Below are positions 46,664 to 58,339 of a stretch of DNA of 64,000 nt, piece after piece. The translations under genes and the position numbers were made by a program. The first letter of the stretch is position 1. Each line of letters opens with the position of its first letter. The DNA lies in assembly GCF_026745355.1 (NCBI RefSeq), contig NC_079206.1, positions 20,656,392-20,720,391 on the forward strand, given 5' to 3'. The notes below the pieces were generated by a model. That model was given only the letters and a program-made list of their open reading frames with translations, searched no databases and was not told the DNA's origin. This stretch comes from Beta vulgaris subsp. vulgaris. Lineage: Eukaryota; Streptophyta; Magnoliopsida; Caryophyllales; Amaranthaceae.

Positions 46664-49572
46664 TTTTTTTTTTTTTTGCTAAATAAGAAAGCTCTCATTA
46701 ATCAACACAAAACAAACACACCATACAACCTAACTCTTAGTCTGGAAACAAGCAAACCAACTATGTTGGACTCCTCGAAACCCAGACAAGAGAAAAGAAA
46801 ACACCTTCTATCATACAATATCACCTGTTATAACATCAAACCATTCTTTATCTTTAACAGATATTTTCTTTGGGAGAACAAGACTAATTCTAAGCATAAC
46901 AGTACTCTGAACTTCTTCATAGAGTACCTCAGGTCTCCAAACTTTCAGGTTCCAGATAGCATCATTCCTAACCCACCATATGTGATAGGCTAAAAACTAT
47001 AAGCTGCTGCTATGACCCTTCTCTGGAATTGTGATCTTCTGTTCTTGGAGAGGAACAACATCATTCTATGAAACCAAGTATGGTGTTGAGTGATCTTCAA
47101 CCAACTATATAACAGCTTCAAACATTTGAGAGCATAGTCACATTCAAAGAAAAGGTGTTTATGTGATTCCTTTCCTGGACATAAAACACAATTATCATCC
47201 ACACAAATTCCTGCTGTCACCAACCTATCTGTTGTTCTCAGCCTTTCCAGCATGATAAGCCAGGTTATAAACCTGTGTTTAGGGACAGCCAACCTATTCC
47301 AAATGTACCTATCCCAGAAAACTTTCTCAACATCACCAGAAAGCATTTTATAACATTTTTTAACAGAGAATATAGTAATCTGTTTCAACTCATTCTCACT
47401 ATAAAAACCTTTAGCTTCTTCCTTCAGCTTACAAATCTGCTTCCAATACCAACTGCTACCTGCTTTGGGGATGTAATCCCACCAGCTCTCAGCCTTGATA
47501 TACACTTCATTGACCCACTTTATCCACATTGAGTCTTGTTTAGTTGCTATTGCCCAGACATTTTTCATCATTACAGCCTTATTCCATATCTTGATATTCC
47601 TGATCCCTAATCCTCCAGCCTTCTTTTCTACACACACTCTTTCCCAAGCCACATTGCCAGCTTCATGCTGAAAAGGTACCATGCCATAAATAAGCTCTGC
47701 AAACTTGATCAATCCTGTCAAGCACACTTTTATGCAAGATGTAAATCTGGGCCCAATAAATGTGAATGCTTAACAGGACTGAATTCACCAATTGAAGCCT
47801 TCCACTGTAAGAGAGATTTCTGGATTGCCAGACCCTGATTTTAGCACACATTTTCTCCACCAATACATTGCATTCCCCTACTGAGACTCTTCTTGCAGAA
47901 ATGGGAACTCCTAGATACGTGAAAGGTAACTTACTATGCTTGAAACCAAAGACATCTTTGATTCTCTGAATAGTAGTCTGATCCATACCTGCAGTGTAGA
48001 ATTCTGACTTCATTTCATTTACTCTTAACCCTGATGAGTTAGAGAATAATTGAAAAGCTTGTAATAGCAAGTATGCTGAAGGATAATTTCCTTTACAGCA
48101 TAGTATAACATCATCAGCAAATACTAGATGATTCAACTTTAGATTCTTGCATCTAGGATGGTATGAGAATTTAGGCACCTCTTGGAGCATAGCCATGATT
48201 ATTGACATGTACTCCATACAAACAACAAACAACAAGGGGGACATTGGGTCCCCCTGTCTGATACCTCTCTTAGCTTCAAAAAAACCATGTAGGGAACCAT
48301 TTATCATAAGAGAGAACCTTGGAGTTTTCACACAAATCATGATGAGCTTAACAAGATGACTAGGGAATCTCAAAGCCTCCAACATCTCCTGCAAGAAATC
48401 CCAATCAATAGTATCATAGGCCTTCTTCATGTCTAACTTCATCAACACACTTGGCCTAGCCCCTTTCCTTCCATAGTGTTTAACTAAATCTTGGCAAACC
48501 ATTATATTATGCACTATGAACCTTTCATGCACAAAAGCCCCTTGATTTTCAGCTATTAAACTTGGTAAAACCTTTTTTATTCTGTAACATAATACTTTTG
48601 TAATTATCTTGTATAAGACATTACAGCATGCTATAGGTCTAAACTCCATTACATTGCATGGGCAGGAAACCTTAGGAACCATTGCTAAGATAGTGGCATT
48701 GACCTCCCTCAGTAATTTCCCTGTTTGTAAGAAGTTCAGAACATCATTGATCACATCTTGACCCACTATTTCCCAGGTATCTTTATAGAAGAAACTACCA
48801 AACCCATCAGGCCCTGGAGCTTTTTCTCCAGGGATAGACTCCATAGCCTGCTTAACCTCAGCAGCATCATAATCTCTGCTCAACTCTTGAATCTGTTCTT
48901 CAGAAAGAACTGGACCTCTCTCTACCACCCCTTTTTTCGCAACAGCTCTTCCAATCATAGGCTGTCCTAATAACTCTTTATAGTAGCTAAGAAATGCATC
49001 AATAACCTTTTGAGGTTCATCTTGCCATACACCCCTGCTATCATGAATTGCATATACTGTGTTTTTCACTCTCCTAGCTTTAATTGACTGGTGAAATAAG
49101 TGGGAATTTTCATCTCCCTCCTTACACCAGCTCAATTTAGCTTTTTGTCTCAGAAAAGACATATAAATATTGTGCACTCTTCTATACTCTTCACTAGCCT
49201 TCAGCTCTGCATCTCTTTTGTCAGGATTCCCAATATCTTCCTTTAACTCATCTTGACACTTCACTAAATGATGCATAGCTTTTATTTCAGTAGCTTGCAA
49301 CTCATTGAAACCCTCAGCATTCAATTGCTTCAAGGCCTTTTTTACCATTTTCAGCTTACTAACCACCCTGAACATCAAAGAACCTTCAACTCTAGTATCC
49401 CAACAAGTCTTCACAATCTCTTTAAAATCTCTAGCTGAACTCCACATAGTATAGTATTTAAAGGGAGACTTCCCTTTTTGCAGTTGAGGGTAAACTTGAA
49501 TCACCATAGGACAGTGATCAAAGTAACCTTCTGGCATGAAATGAGCATTTGCACTTGGGAATGCTTCCTCCC
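46664..49572 (-). mobile_element. 5'-truncated L1-type LINE with 15-bp target duplication
   Basis: Flanked by ATTTTTGTCATCCTT at 46649-46663 and 49573-49587. The left end is a poly(T) run (about 16 T), the 3' tail on the minus strand. At 2.9 kb it lacks ORF1 and most of the endonuclease. U3 shows the uninterrupted site near 29190. Confidence 0.92.
46990..49572 (-). pseudogene. LINE ORF2: endonuclease end, reverse transcriptase and zf-RVT, one frameshift
   Basis: The frame enters from the truncation point near 49572 and passes the last endonuclease motif (YFDHCPM). It is open to 47663 (624 codons from the ATG at 49537). Reverse-transcriptase motifs in order: KAPGPDGFGS (239-248), LDMKKAYDTIDW (368-379), RQGDPMSPLLF (427-437) and the catalytic FADD (473-476). 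A frameshift near 47663-47690 moves the rest to another frame, open to 46990. That part contains the zf-RVT domain (FITWLIMLERLRTTDRL, then CVLCPGKESHKHLFFEC). The element cannot move by itself, since it lacks its 5' half, but the frame is otherwise well preserved, so the insertion is probably young. Confidence 0.9.
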
Positions 49573-49668
49573 ATTTTTGTCATCCTTGATACTACTAAAT
49601 AAGGCAATCAACTAGTTGCGCTATTTGATTCAAATAAATTACCCTCTTTAATTGCATTTCTTGTAGTG

Positions 49669-50345
49669 AGCATGCCAACAACATATATAAGACCATGTAA
49701 ACTCCCGGAAAGTCCCAAACTTGGACCTCAAAGCAGTGCAACTGATGACAAAGGGCAAAATCAAGGATGATCCTAATATCCATCCACTAACCTCTAACTT
49801 AATCCCACACCCAAGTTCAAGATTTTGTGTAGGGAAAATTTTCCGTCGAAATCTACTCTAATTAGGTTTTGTTTCTATAATCTAAATACTCTTAAAAACT
49901 TACTATGACTAATTAGCCGTAGTAAAGACCAGGAGCTTACCCGAATTTATTAAATTAGTCCTATAAACAAACTTACTCAGACTTATAAATTGAAGTTATT
50001 AGCCCAAGCTAAGGTCCGAAATATGGAAAAACAAGTATCTCCACAACTCTACCACCCTAAATTGAGTTAGGTGGTCCTAAAGTTAAATAATTTGAACTTA
50101 TTAACTCAGTATCGAACTTATCCTAACCACTTACTAATTAGCCTTATAAAAGAGCTTAGGTGAACTTATAGTCCTATAAACAAACTTATTCAAACTTATC
50201 AATTGAACTTCTTGGCGCTAAAGTGAAATTAATTGAAGTTACTAACCCGTAATCAAACTTATCCAAATTTACTAGCTTTGAACTAAGCTTATCAAAACAT
50301 ATTACATATGTAGTTGAATTTAGGTTCGACCACTTTATAAAGTTA
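49669..50345. repeat. A2 segment (U4)
   Basis: Full-length and closer to U2 than to U3 in the stretch AAGTATCTCC through GGTGGTCCTAAAG. Confidence 0.65.
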
Positions 50346-50689
50346 TTAAAAAGGGCCTTATTTAAAATCTCCGCACCAACTAAAATCCACCTAGTTAACC
50401 TAGTCATATCTTGAATTAACTAAACCAAAATCATTTCAGCAATATCACTAGCAATTAAAACTCTTTTAAGTAGTAGTACACACTTTATTAACTTATGACA
50501 CAAACATATCAAATTAAATTATGCACATGATTATATCAAATTAAGCTAAAATTACAGAGACAAACATTGATAAAAATTCTACATTACAGATGAAGGTATA
50601 TAAAAATTAAACTTACTGCTGGAAACAATTTTGCATTGAGCGGGAACATAAATTGGCAGACGAATAGAAAAGGCGGCGAAGAAGCTTTT

Positions 50690-50720
50690 TCCTACAACAT
50701 AAATTGATAAAAATATCACA
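50690..50720. other. Breakpoint of the B3 gene deletion (U4)
   Basis: Identical to the join at 30300-30330, including the filler bases, so U3 and U4 inherited a single event. Confidence 0.85.
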
Positions 50721-50785
50721 CATGATTATATTCTCCTTACATATAAAGTACAAATGACGGTCAAAGTAATAAAGATAAATAGTGT

Positions 50786-52349
50786 TGTTGTATAATATGA
50801 GCACTATAAGAGGGGGGGTGAATTATAGTGAGAGAATAAGCACTACTTTTTGCGGAATTAAAAGTAAACTTTGGGAACAAACAATGGGAACACGAGAAAT
50901 TTTACGAGGAAAAACTTCCTAGGCCGAGTAGGAAGAAACAACCTCGACCACAAGGGATTTTAAACAACTTTCCACTATAATAGGCCAAAACATCTCTGAT
51001 TACAACCTATTACTTTTCTCTCGATTCTCAACTTAAGTCACTCAACTCAAGTTCCCAACGACAGTTCCCAACAACTGACGTTTTCTCTCAAACTTCACTA
51101 GAAGTTCCTTTCTCTTTCTCTTGCTTCACTCAAAGCTTTCTCACACTTACAAGAGTTCACTCAAACCCTTTTTCTCAAAAATACACTTTGTAAAACAATG
51201 GAAGAGTAATAAAAACTCGATTAATGTAAGTATGAATTCTCTTAAGGAAAGGCACTGACACTTTAGATAACGTAAGACAAATTAACTAAGTCAGACACAA
51301 TTTCTCTCAAATAAATTAGGCGCCTATTTATAGACCTTTAAGACAAGTCATGATTTCCACTAACTTAGACCATTATCACATGTTCTCCATGATTCTAATT
51401 AATTAATTAAATTAAATTAATTATTCCATGTCATGTACATCATCCACTAATCCATTACTTCACTTCATAGAAGCAGTAACAAAGTACGTGGTTTTGCAAA
51501 CTTGGAGAATAATTAATCTTATTTAATTTAATTAAATACTTGGAGGATAATTAACTTAGCCCACTAAATCCACTAACTCCATAAACATGTAGCAGTAAAT
51601 CATTTAGGCGTGTAAGCTGGAATTTAGGAAATAAATAAATAAAAATCCTTTAGCTAGTTTTTAGGAAAAAATCTTTTTCAAAATCTTTTATAAAAACCGG
51701 AAACAATTTTTATATTTCAAAAAATCCGAAACATTACCGGAAATAATATATTTTCGAAAACTAAATATTTTAAATAAAATGTAAAAGATAAAATATATTT
51801 TAAAAAGATAAGATTTGAAAATCAGTTATTTTAAAATCAGAAAATCTATTTAAAATCTTTTCCTAACAAACTTAAACTAACTTCCTAAAATTATGGATCT
51901 TAGTCAAATTATCCCTAAAAACTCTAACAACTATATTGGGCACACAATTATCTTAGGCGCACAATATTAGTCACTTAGAGTTCCTAAATTAGTTTTAAAG
52001 TCTTGTTCCCTAATTATTAAGTCTTGTTCCTAAGCCTTGTTCCTATAGTGCCAGGTCTGTTCCTTTCATGGGAACAGAACCAAGTTCCTTTGAGAATTCA
52101 CCACGAACTTAATAAAGCTATTACTCAACCTTAACAAGAAGATTAATAAATACCCTAATGTATTCTAATCTTCATTCCATGCTTGATTCTTCATTTCTCG
52201 AACATCTTTACTTCGATCTTGATTAATTCTCCGCTTTAATCTTCAATCAAGTATTCTCTTAGCTCGAGCATGAATTACCTTGCAACAACATAAATAAAAT
52301 ATACTATGTCTTTTGTGGTTAGGTCATCTTCAAAACTCAAGGGTCAACA
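50786..52349 (-). repeat. 3' LTR of element B
   Basis: 1564 bp. On the minus strand it starts TGTTGACCCTTGAG and ends ATTATACAACA. A TATAAATA box (minus) is at about 51325-51332. A GTTCCTTTCATGGGAAC inverted pair is at 52059-52075. Confidence 0.9.
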
Positions 52350-52367
52350 ATTTCCCCCTTTTTGAAG
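52350..52367 (-). other. Polypurine tract of element B
   Basis: Read on the minus strand, CTTCAAAAAGGGGGAAAT directly abuts the 3' LTR. Confidence 0.8.
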
Positions 52368-52839
52368 ATGGCAACAAAAGGCATATACTAAGTCATATAA
52401 AAATAATTTTAACAAAGTATGTAACCAAGTTAAATTAAGTATTATAGACTCGTTATTTTATTTTGTAAAGTCGAAATATGAGAACATAATTCATGACAAA
52501 AAAAAATTTACTCTGATTTGCCTTATCTTTCCCCCTTTGGCATCTTCAAAAACATAGTCCACGATTTCAAAATGAATATATTCACTAAACACATCACACC
52601 ACCAAACTTGTAAGAAATAAGTTGGTTAGTATAAGCAAATAAAGCATTCAACTCTCAAAAACCGCAATCCAAGAATATTAGCCATTCATTTAGACGCACA
52701 CATGCAAAAAGATCAAACTTAGAATTAAGCAAACCAAGAAGTTCCATTGTAGCATGATTAAAGGAGAAGGATAGAAAAGACAAATATTAAATAAAGTTCA
52801 TGTTCCCACACAAAATAAAACAAACTAAAGTAGAAAAGT

Positions 52840-54755
52840 TTATGATTTAGGAGAGGGAGGTTGTTCTACTTCTTCCACCACATCATGAAGCTTTGCCATC
52901 ACTTCTTGATGATTTTCGGCCAATGTATCATTTCCCTTGAGCACAATTCTTCCAACTTCAACAATCTTAGAGTTCATAGCTTGAATGGAGGAAGAAAGTT
53001 CACCAAGCCGAGCCATAATCTTTTGTTGTCCATCCAAGGCTTTGTCAACTTTGCTCATAACCCCTTTTACCAACCCATTTAAATCCTTAGCTTCCGTAGC
53101 AAACTCCATCATTGCTTCCGAATGACCCATAACCAAGGAAAACAAAGAATCCAACCTTCTAGCATGAGCTAGAGTATATGTAGAACCAATGGTAGGATTT
53201 TGAGAAGTCGAGGGAGCTTGAGAAGGCTTGGGGTTTGCGGTTTGTTCCTTAGGTTTGGGAACAGCAGGTTGTTCCTCTAGAATGGGAACACCACCTGTTT
53301 CCTTAGCTTTAGGAACAGAACAGGAGGGTTTTGAGGTAGAGGGAGGGATAGTATCATCTTGTGGTGCTAGGGTAGAGGGTGAGGCAGATTTTTGTGGAGA
53401 TGGAGGAAAAGGAGGATTGTTTCCATGGGAACAGGAGTCGGTTCCCTAGAAGGAGGTAGGTTAGATTCATAATCTTCCCTATCAATCACCTTTACTTCAT
53501 CTTCCTCACAACTTTCTTCGGCATCAAGATAGGAAAATTAAGCACTTTCATATTTTGAACCCTTTGACTAGCTCTAGTGCTTTTCAAACCGGTTTCACCA
53601 CCTCATCAACCACCTTCTTCCCTTTCTTCTTAGTTTCTTCTTTTTCTTTTTCAATTTTCTTTTCTTTTTGATTTTCTTTTCTTTTTCTTTTTCGATTTTC
53701 TTCTCTTCAACTTCTTTCTTCTTCTTCTTCTTCCACTTCATCATCACATCATCATCATCCTCATCATCATCAAGATTAGCACGTCCCTTAATAACTTCTC
53801 CATTCACAACACAAACATTTAAGTTATTCAAGGCACGCACATTCAACATATTTCCCGTGGACACACTTATGGACTGAGTTCCCGAAATTTTCACTTTAAA
53901 CTTAAGTAGAATTTCGGTTACTAAGGCTCCATAGCCAACAACAAATCCATTTTCAATGCAATGACTCAAATGTTGAATCATTAACGAAGGAAAGTTTATG
54001 TGTTTGTGAGAAGCTAAGACAATGAATGTAAATTAAATCCAACATGCTAACTTGAGCACGTTTGGAAAGACGAGGCAATAAAGCTTTCTTGAGGATGTGA
54101 AACAAAATTTTGTGATAAGGGGAAAGAAGATTATGATCAAGAAAGTTTTACCCTTTTGACCACCATACTTACAATCAATTGATCAAAGAAATGTCCGAAA
54201 ATGGATATGGAACCACGTTGTTTCTTGAAATAAACATCTGTTCCTCTCACGGGAACACCAAGCATTTACCCAAATTTTTGCATTAAAATCAATTTGAGTT
54301 CCTTTCACCAAGGTGGAACAATTTCCTTCTTCATCCATGGAAAAGTTTTCACAAAATTCGTCCATCAATTTAGGAATCAAACTATTTCCATAACATTTCA
54401 CAAAAAGATTTTCCCAACCTTGAAACTTAATCATATTAAGCAATTGACGAAATTTACTCTTTTGCACCAAGAAACATCAATAAAAAGTCCATGCACATAC
54501 CTAGTTGCCGTGGAATTTTTTCGAACAACCGAGTTGTTCCTCTCTCGGGAACATCTGATTCCCCTCACTAGTTGCATGAGCTTCTTCAACCTCCATTTCA
54601 ACCGATTCTTCTTGTTTCTTCCTTTTCCTTAGAATTCTTGATGAAGAATTGGGAGAAATATCCATGGGTGTTGGTGATTCAATTTTAGAGGATGAAGGAG
54701 AGGGTTTTTCGGCTTTGTGGGAGGAGAGAGAGTGATAAGTGTTTTTGGTAGTCAT
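52840..54755 (-). pseudogene. Post-pol ORF of element B, broken
   Basis: The start at 54755 gives a Ser/Pro-rich N-terminus with RILRKRKKQEE, a possible nuclear signal. The next piece (54470-54183) contains MIKFQGWENLFVKCYGNSL and resembles the putative plant transposon protein domain. A further piece (53981-53595) has a long Lys/Glu-rich run after DDDEDDDDVMMKW. The end (53154-52840) is helical, probably coiled coil (ALDGQQKIMARLGELSSSIQ). Frameshifts separate these pieces. The same order is seen in element A. Function is unknown; the composition suggests a charged, possibly nuclear protein rather than an envelope protein. Confidence 0.65.
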
Positions 54756-55334
54756 GTTTTGTGGAGTAATTTTCGGTTTTATGAGAAGGAAGGAAAAAAA
54801 ATTTGTTTTGTTTTAAGGAAAGAATAATGCAAAACCGTGTATTTACACGTTTTAAGAAAAAAATCAAAAAAAAAATATCTTCAACTAACTTGAGAGATAT
54901 AAGGAAAAATCAGATTTTTAGGAAATAAAATCTGAACGAATATTTTTGGTTTTTCGAATTTTGAAAAGAAAAAAATCTAACTCAATACGCTGGGAATTGG
55001 GAACAGCGTTTGGGAACAGTGAATGGGAAACAATGAAATTTTGCTACTTTGGAACTCCATTAATTCTTTTAATCCTTTGTTATCACTTAAGGCATAGAAT
55101 TGTCCTATGAACAATAAGGGGAATATTATTGGACATTGGTGAGCAGTTTTCAGACATTTTTACTTATACATATGAAATAATCATATAAGATTGTGATGTA
55201 TTTAAGCAAATAAAAACATCAAAATGCACATCAAGACATAATGCCAAAGAATTAACACAAAGGGGAATAATGTAGCAATCATTTCAATTTAATTAAGCCA
55301 AGTTCGAGTCTCAATTTCTCAAACCTATCTCTAT

Positions 55335-55990
55335 TTAAGGGTTTGTCAAGATATCTGCAATTTGACGTTCAGTCTCACAGAATTCCATTTTAATAAGACC
55401 CTTTTCAACATTATCTTTCAGAAAGTGATGCCTAATATGGATGTGTTTGACTCTTGAATGGTGTACGGGATCTTTAGAAATACTAATAGCACTAGTATTA
55501 TCACAATAGATGGGAACACATTCAAAGTAGATTCCATAGTCACGTAGTTGTTGTTTTATCCATAGCATTTGGGAACAACATGCTGCTGCTGCAACATATT
55601 CAGCCTCTGCTGTAGATAAAGCAACTGTGTTTTGCTTCTTGGTGCTCCAAGAAACTAAACTATGACTAAGGAACTGAACCATACCTGATGTACTCTTTCT
55701 ATTGACCAGATCTCCTGCATAGTCAGCATCCGCAAATCCTTTCAATTCAAAGGTATCACTCCTCGAATAGAATAGGCTTAAATCATCTGTTCCCTTGAGG
55801 TATCTTAGGATTCTCTTCACAGCTGTGAGATGAGATTCCTTTGGATTGGCTTGAAACCTTGCACATAATCCTACACTGAAAGCAATATCAGGACGACTTG
55901 CAGTTAGATATAGTAATGAGCCAATCATACCTCGATATTTGGTTTGATCCACACTTTTCCTATAGAATCTTCATCCAATCTGGTTGAGAT
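55335..55990 (-). pseudogene. RNase H of element B
   Basis: Open over 205 codons from 55952. It has FADADYAGDLVNRKSTSG (about 73-90), ALSTAEAEYV (111-120), CDNTSA (150-155) and HIRHHF (172-177), the expected acidic residues and histidines of Copia RNase H. It joins the reverse transcriptase upstream through a frameshift near 55960. Confidence 0.9.
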
Positions 55991-56640
55991 TCCCATAGGT
56001 GTATGATTAACTTTGGATGCTTCCAAACCATACTTTTTCAATAGTTCCTTTATGTATTTTGTTGATGGATGTAGATTCCTTCTTCTGTTTGCTTGATTTG
56101 CAACCCCAAGAAGAAGTTGAGCTCACCCATCATACTCATTTCAAATTCTTTACTCATGAGATTAGCAAAGTCCTTGCACAAAGATTCATTAGTGGCACCA
56201 AATATAATATCATCAACATATATTTGAACAACTAATAAATGTTTTCCTTTTGATTTTAAAAACAAGGTTCGATCCAATTTTCCTCTTTTAAACTCATTTT
56301 CAAGAAGGAACTTAGAAAGTCTTTCATACCATGCTCTTGGAGCTTGCTTTAACCCATAAAGAGCTTTGTCAAGCTTAAAGACATGATTAGGAAATTCTTT
56401 ATTTTCAAAACCTGGAGGTTGTTCTACAAATACCTCCTCATTAAGATAACCATTTAGAAAAGCACATTTTACATCCATTTGATACAATTTGAAACCCATG
56501 AAGGCAGCAAAAGCTATGAAGATTCTAATTGCTTCCAATCTTGCAACTGGAGCAAAAGTTTCTTCATAATCAATGCCTTCTTGTTGATTGTATCCAATCA
56601 GCATCAGTGAGAGCTTCTTCATGATTCCTAGGTTCCAACA
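55990..56640 (-). pseudogene. Reverse transcriptase of element B, N-terminal part deleted
   Basis: Motifs in order: [31 protein letters not shown] (first catalytic Asp), [14 protein letters not shown] and YVDDIIFG (catalytic pair), ending in [20 protein letters not shown]. The usual segment of about 50 residues between ALTDADW and GYNQQEG is missing. The two ends are fused near 56600 at a short GGAT overlap, a microhomology-type deletion. The polymerase core is present but the frame is shifted relative to integrase. Confidence 0.9.
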
Positions 56641-57958
56641 TAGAAAGAAAAGCATGAAAAGCACAAAAGTTTCTCAATTGAGATCTCGTTTGAGTTCCCT
56701 TATTTATGTCACTGATTATTAGTTCCACAGGATGGGAACGATTTGTTTTCCAAGGCTTTGGTTGGAAATCTTGGATGGAAACTTGGTTTCCTTGATCATC
56801 TTCATTTCCTTGTACTTGGGAACCAGGTTCAACAATAGTGGATTCATTCACTAGTGCATCATCACTTAGTTCCTCTTCTTTCTCATTGGGAACAGGAACA
56901 GGATGTTGTTCCCTTGGCTTTGTTCCCATGACTTCGTCTTCCAAAGTCTCATCAATAAGACTTAGGTCTTTTGTCAATCCTATTTCGAAGTCATCTTCAA
57001 CCTGTGTGCTTGCATCAAACTTATCTGTTTCATCAAAAATAACATGCACACTTTCTTCTACACACATAGACCTTTTATTATACACTCTATAAGCCTTGCT
57101 ACTAGAAGAATATCCTAAGAATACAGCTTCTTCACTCCTAGCATCAAATTTTCCAATATTTTGTTTCCCATTATTATGAACAAAACATTTACATCCAAAT
57201 GTTCTGAAATAAGTAATATTGGGCTTTTTACCAAAATACAGCTCATAGGGCGTTTTATTTAATAAAGGTCTTACCATGGCTCGATTTATAATGTGACAAG
57301 CAGTATTCACAGCTTCTGCCCAAAAGTTTTTAGGAAGTCCACTAGCTATCAGCATAGTCCTAGCCATCTCTTCTAGTGTTCTATTCTTCCTTTCAACAAC
57401 ACCATTTTGTTGAGGTGTTCTAGGGGCTGAGAAATTGTGATCTAATCCATTGTCTCTGCTAAAGTCATCGAACTTATAATTTTCAAACTCTTTACCATGG
57501 TCGGATCTAAGATGAAGTAACTTATGACCACTCAAATTTTGTACTTTCTTTGCAAAGACAAGGAACTCATCATAAGTCTCGTCCTTGCTAGAAAGAAAAA
57601 TAACCCAGGTAAATCTAGAGAAGTCATCTACAATAACTAACACATATTTCTTTCCACTCCGGCTTCGTATCCTCATAGGTCCACATAAATCCATATGTAT
57701 TAACTCTAAAGGTCTTGTGGTACTCACCACATTCTTGGACTTGAAAGAGGACCTAACATGCTTGCCTTTTGCGCATGCATCACACACATGATCTAAATGA
57801 AACTTAGTAGAGGGTAAACCTAAAACTAGTTCTTTAGAACGCAGTTTGTCAAGCAAGCAAAAGCTAGCATGACCTAGACGCTTGTGCCATAAGAATGAAT
57901 CATCATCAATAACACTAAGGCATGTGAATTTGTTTTTGGGAACAAGGTTGAGATCCAC
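56610..57958 (-). CDS. Integrase of element B (open frame)
   Basis: An open frame of 462 codons read from 57958 down to 56570. The zinc-binding HHCC set is at H25, H30, C59 and C62. The catalytic triad is D90 (HMDLCG), D153 (RSDHGKEF) and E189 (VVERKN), giving the standard D,D35E spacing. A Copia-type C-terminal region follows ([41 protein letters not shown]). Upstream GAG-pre-integrase residues are included ([13 protein letters not shown]). Integrase would insert the cDNA copy in the nucleus, but the polyprotein around it is broken, so independent production is doubtful. Confidence 0.9.
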
Positions 57959-58310
57959 AACATATGTGTTCCTTTCCTTGTTCCTTCCAAAATGATATCC
58001 TTTGTGCTATTGTTGACTATCAAACATTTTTCACTATTAACTTCACACAGTTCCCTCATCACAGAATTGGGAAATACTTAACAAGTTATGCTTTAATCCA
58101 TCAACTAGAAACACATTTGCTATGGAATGTGACGATGACTTACCAACTTTGCCCATGGCAACTATGTTACCTTTCTTGTTGTCACCAAAAGTCACACTCC
58201 CACCATTGTAGGCTGAGAGTGAGAGAAATCTTGATTTGTCTCCAGTCATATGCTTAGAACAACCACTGTCTAGGTACCATTGTGTTGTTCCCCCTCACTC
58301 CAACCTGCAA
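57959..58310 (-). pseudogene. Protease of element B
   Basis: The active-site region reads WYLDSGCSKHMTGD at about 58252-58293, followed by GSVTFGDNKKGNIVAMGKVG and FLVDGLKHNLLSISQFCD. This is the Copia aspartic protease with DSG instead of DTG. Frameshifts near 58045 and upstream of 58293 isolate it from its neighbours. Confidence 0.85.
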
Positions 58311-58339
58311 GAAAACTAATTGTTAGAGTTAGGAACCCA

